DNA from: Pseudomonadota bacterium | GTDB lineage: Bacteria; Pseudomonadota; Gammaproteobacteria; Steroidobacterales; Steroidobacteraceae | Direction: 5' to 3' | Assembly: GCA_023391815.1 (NCBI GenBank) | Contig: JAEWAF010000073.1 | Location: 6,174-70,173, forward strand | DNA: 64,000 bases | In this document: positions 61,388 to 64,000 of the stretch, piece after piece | Numbering within the stretch: position 1 is the stretch's first letter | How the letters are laid out: each line of letters starts with the position of its first letter | Made by a program: the position numbers and the translations under genes | Notes under the pieces: model-generated | The model's input: the letters and a program-made list of their open reading frames with translations, nothing else | The model's database searches: none | What the model was told of the DNA's origin: nothing

Positions 61388-61432
61388 CGCTACAGACCTG
61401 TCTGTTCGCATGCTACGTACAGGTCTGTAGCG
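61388..61432. promoter_or_regulatory. Probable TetR operator between divergent genes
   Basis: CGCTACAGACCTGT and ACAGGTCTGTAGCG are perfect 14-base arms with a 17-base centre. The left arm also starts a smaller dyad ACAGAC-CT-GTCTGT (61392-61405). It lies 25 bases before the tetR start and 90 bases before the start of the leftward TonB-C gene, the right place for an autoregulated TetR repressor controlling both. Confidence 0.75.
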
Positions 61433-61456
61433 CTGTCAAGTGGAACGAGGAGACCC

Positions 61457-62074
61457 ATGAGTCCAACTGCAAAACCACGCGCGGCAAGCGAAGGGGCGGC
61501 TGCGCCTACGGAAAGCGTCCGGGACCGGATCCTGAACACGGCCCGTGACTTGTTTTACAAAGAAGGCGCCCGCGCCGTCGGCGTGGATACCGTGGTCGCG
61601 CGCTCCGGGGTCGCCAAGACCAGTCTTTACCGCTGGTTTCCATCCAAGGACGCGCTGATCGTCGCCGTGCTCGAGCAGGAGCAGAAGGATCGCTGGGCGG
61701 GCTGGGACAAGACGGCCGCGCAGAGCGATTCGGAGCCGCGTGCCCGGCTTCGCGCGCATCTCAATGGCATTGCCCGCTTTGTGAGCAGCTCACACTTCCG
61801 TGGCTGCCCGTTCATGAATATCACGGTTGAGTTCGCCGATCCGCAGCATCCGGCTCGCGTGCTCGCGACTGAAGAGATGCAGGAGCTGCGTCGGCGCTTG
61901 CGTGGGCTGGTCGATAAAATCGAGGGCGTGAGCAATCCGGAAGAGCTCACCGAGCAATTGCTGTTGCTCGTCGATGGCGCGTTCTCGTCGGCGCAGGCGT
62001 TGGGGAAGAACGGTCCACAGCACTTTCTGGTCGCTGCGGCGGACGCCTTGGTCGACGCTCAGCTGAAGAAATAA
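61457..62074 (+). CDS. TetR-family transcriptional regulator
   Basis: 205 residues. The helix-turn-helix is VRDRILNTARDLFYKEGARA followed by TVVARSGVAKTSLYRWFPSK. The C-terminal ligand domain is helical, with a TetR_C-type stretch FRGCPFMNITVEFADPQHPA. GAGGAG lies upstream of the start. The ligand is unknown. The inverted repeat in front of it suggests autorepression and control of the divergent TonB-C gene. Confidence 0.93.
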   Translation: MSPTAKPRAASEGAAAPTESVRDRILNTARDLFYKEGARAVGVDTVVARSGVAKTSLYRWFPSKDALIVAVLEQEQKDRWAGWDKTAAQSDSEPRARLRAHLNGIARFVSSSHFRGCPFMNITVEFADPQHPARVLATEEMQELRRRLRGLVDKIEGVSNPEELTEQLLLLVDGAFSSAQALGKNGPQHFLVAAADALVDAQLKK

Positions 62075-62096
62075 ATCGCGGCGATCACACGGCTTC

Positions 62097-64000
62097 TTAC
62101 TCGCCGGCGGACAATTCCGCTTCTAGTCTCTCGCTGGCGGTGAGCCACTCGGTTTCGACATTGGCAATGTCGCGCTTCAGCTGGGTCTGCTTTTGCAGCA
62201 GGTCCTGCAGCTTTTGTTTGGCGCTGGGGTTGTAGATGTCGGGCTCGGCGAGCGCCGTTTCTACCGTGGCGCGTTCCTGCTCCAGCTTGGCGAGTTGCTT
62301 TTCCAAGCGTGCGATGTCGGCTTTGAGCGGGCTGAGTCGATTGCGACGCTCGGCTTCTTCACGTTTGCGTTGTTTCTTTTGCTCGGCGCTGAGCGCGACC
62401 GCGCTCGTTTCCTCGTCGGCGTTCGTTTCGGCCGCTTCGCGCGTTTGAAACCATTTCGCGTAGTCGTCGAGATCGCCATCGAACGGTCCGGCGCGACCCT
62501 GATCGACCAGGATCAATTCGTCGGCCACGGCGCGTAACAGATGCCGATCGTGCGATACGAGCACGACCGCAGCTTCATAGTCCTGCAACGCCATCGCGAG
62601 TGCCTGGCGCATTTCCAGATCGAGATGGTTGGTGGGCTCGTCGAGCAACAACAGATTCGGCCGCAGATAGCTGACCAAAGCCAGCACCAGGCGCGCCTTC
62701 TCGCCGCCCGAGAACGGCCCGACCGGTTCAAATACGCGATCGCCGCTGAATCCAAAGCTGCCCAGGAAGCCACGCAGTTCCTGTTCAGTGGCTTTCGCCG
62801 CGGCTTCGCCGCCCAGACGTTTCAAATGTCCGAGCGGCGAGTCGTCGACGGTGAGTTGTTCGAGCTGATGCTGGGTGAAATAGCCGATCTTCAGATCGCG
62901 CGCTTCGGTGCGCTTCCCGTCGAAGGCGGCGAGCTCGCCGGCCAGCAATTTCATGAGCGTCGATTTGCCGGCGCCGTTGCGGCCGAGCAGCGCGATGCGA
63001 CTGCCGGGCGCTATGGTCATGTTGACGTTGTCGATCACGACGCGCTCGCCGTAACCGACCGATTGTTTCTCCAGCGTGAGCAGGGGCCGTGGCAGTTTTT
63101 GCGGCGGCAGGAACGTGAACTCGAATTGAGAATCGACGTGCGCCGGCGCGATCTTCTCCATGCGCTCCAGCGCTTTGACGCGGCTTTGCGCCTGCTTCGC
63201 TTTGCTCGCCTTCGCTTTGAAGCGCTCGATGAAGCTCACCATGTGCTTGATCTCGCGCTGCTGTCGTTCGTACATCGACTGCTGTTGCGCGAGCTGCGAG
63301 GCGCGTTGCTCTTCGAATGCGGAATAATTGCCGGTGTAGATTTTCGCGGCGCCGTTCTCGATGTGCACGATCCGATCGACAGTGCGATCCAGGAACTCGC
63401 GGTCGTGCGCGATCATCAGCAGCGTGCCCTGATAGTTGCGGAGCCACTGCTCCAGCCAGATCACCGCGTCGAGATCCAGGTGGTTGGTGGGTTCGTCTAA
63501 CAGCAACAGATCGGACCGGCACATCAGCGCCTGCGCGACGTTCAGCCGCACGCGCCAGCCGCCTGAGAACGCATTCACCGATCTGGTCTCGTCCGCCGCC
63601 GAGAACCCCAGGCCATGCATCAACTTGCCCGCCCTGCTTCGCGCGTCGTAGCCACCCAGCGCGGCGTAGCGTGCGTGCAATTCGCCAAGCTTGGTGCCCG
63701 CGTTGTTTGCTTCCGCCTGCGCGATCGCTGCTTCGGTCTCTCGCAGCTCTTCGTCGCCGTCCATCACGAATTCGATCGCTGGCCTGTCGGTGGCATCCAG
63801 TTCCTGCGCGACATGCGCCACGACCAGCTGCGACGGATACTCCACGCTGCCTGCATCCGGCTGCAGTTCTCCCAATACCAGCGCCAGCAAGCTCGACTTA
63901 CCACAGCCATTTGCCCCCACGATGCCCACCTTTTCCCCGCGATACACGGTAAAGGACGCTTCGGAGATCAACAGGCGCGTACCGCGCCGGAGGGCGAGGG
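62097..64000 (-). CDS. ABC-F family ATPase (YheS-like), start outside the window
   Basis: At least 634 residues; the frame stays open to the window edge, and the upstream part LALRRGTRLLISEASF matches the beginning of YheS-type proteins, so the true start is beyond 64000. Two ABC domains have Walker A GANGCGKSS and GRNGAGKST, signatures FSGGWRVRL and FSGGEKARL, and LLLDEPTNHLDL twice. There is an inter-domain linker and a C-terminal coiled coil (ERRNRLSPLKADIARLEKQL). No membrane domain is present. ABC-F proteins act on the ribosome at the E/P sites. Confidence 0.93.
   Translation of the reverse strand, partial: LALRRGTRLLISEASFTVYRGEKVGIVGANGCGKSSLLALVLGELQPDAGSVEYPSQLVVAHVAQELDATDRPAIEFVMDGDEELRETEAAIAQAEANNAGTKLGELHARYAALGGYDARSRAGKLMHGLGFSAADETRSVNAFSGGWRVRLNVAQALMCRSDLLLLDEPTNHLDLDAVIWLEQWLRNYQGTLLMIAHDREFLDRTVDRIVHIENGAAKIYTGNYSAFEEQRASQLAQQQSMYERQQREIKHMVSFIERFKAKASKAKQAQSRVKALERMEKIAPAHVDSQFEFTFLPPQKLPRPLLTLEKQSVGYGERVVIDNVNMTIAPGSRIALLGRNGAGKSTLMKLLAGELAAFDGKRTEARDLKIGYFTQHQLEQLTVDDSPLGHLKRLGGEAAAKATEQELRGFLGSFGFSGDRVFEPVGPFSGGEKARLVLALVSYLRPNLLLLDEPTNHLDLEMRQALAMALQDYEAAVVLVSHDRHLLRAVADELILVDQGRAGPFDGDLDDYAKWFQTREAAETNADEETSAVALSAEQKKQRKREEAERRNRLSPLKADIARLEKQLAKLEQERATVETALAEPDIYNPSAKQKLQDLLQKQTQLKRDIANVETEWLTASERLEAELSAGE

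Overview
The window is GC-rich, densely coded DNA with no tRNA or rRNA gene, phage or insertion sequence that I could recognise. The gene content (rsgA, a DUF885 peptidase-like protein, a MipA/OmpV barrel, several CE1 and alpha/beta-hydrolases, and a protein of the DLQGVW type) suggests a gammaproteobacterium of the Steroidobacterales/Xanthomonadales kind. That placement is inference from content only; no marker gene was compared.

Layout. 1-9.5 kb: a truncated TraR/DksA-like gene, rsgA, a decayed LysR fragment, a PaaI-like thioesterase, two Asp-nucleophile alpha/beta-hydrolases, ynfA, an MGT-type glycosyltransferase, a PLP threonine/serine dehydratase, and a CE1-type esterase. 9.3-13.5 kb: a tautomerase divergent from a CadC-like regulator, then paiB, a monooxygenase-like protein, cytochrome c' and a small lipoprotein. 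13.5-20.3 kb: a YdjM-like membrane hydrolase, a GntP-family permease with a beta-lactamase-fold serine hydrolase, and a hybrid histidine kinase. 20.3-27.3 kb: a patatin-like phospholipase with a large membrane insert, coupled to a small exported protein; then a DLQGVW-type protein, a PstS-like lipoprotein and a DUF748 protein.

27.3-37.7 kb is a complete L-rhamnose uptake and catabolism locus of the rhizobial type. The leftward operon is rhaR-S-T-P-Q-K (DeoR regulator, ABC importer, kinase) and the divergent operon is rhaD-I (bifunctional aldolase/dehydrogenase and isomerase). The mutarotase gene rhaU is absent from the locus. A 25-codon ORF sits between rhaP and rhaQ with ATGA overlaps on both sides.

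37.8-43.5 kb: a minimal HipA-like kinase with a DUF3037 partner; a DEAD-box helicase with a long repetitive charged tail; then a 0.7-kb non-coding stretch with two perfect palindromes and a c-di-GMP-I (GEMM) riboswitch upstream of an Ig/fibronectin-domain lipoprotein. 43.5-48.7 kb: a DUF885 protein, an ECF41 sigma factor and its carboxymuconolactone-decarboxylase-like partner, each of the last two preceded by a TGTCACA-N16-CGTC promoter; then a LytS/LytTR two-component pair.

48.8-64 kb: an envelope/redox gene run (acyltransferase, cyclophilin, small membrane protein, glutathione peroxidase, MipA), a CBS protein, a 1116-residue GH94-type phosphorylase-like protein, an AtoE-type transporter, a tyrosine phosphatase, a class III CoA-transferase, a TonB-C protein divergent from a TetR regulator across a strong inverted repeat, and an ABC-F ATPase cut by the window edge. 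No single obviously new system stands out. The most informative signals are the GEMM-controlled lipoprotein, the two palindromes before it, the doubled ECF41 promoters, the split patatin and the kinase/DUF3037 pair.
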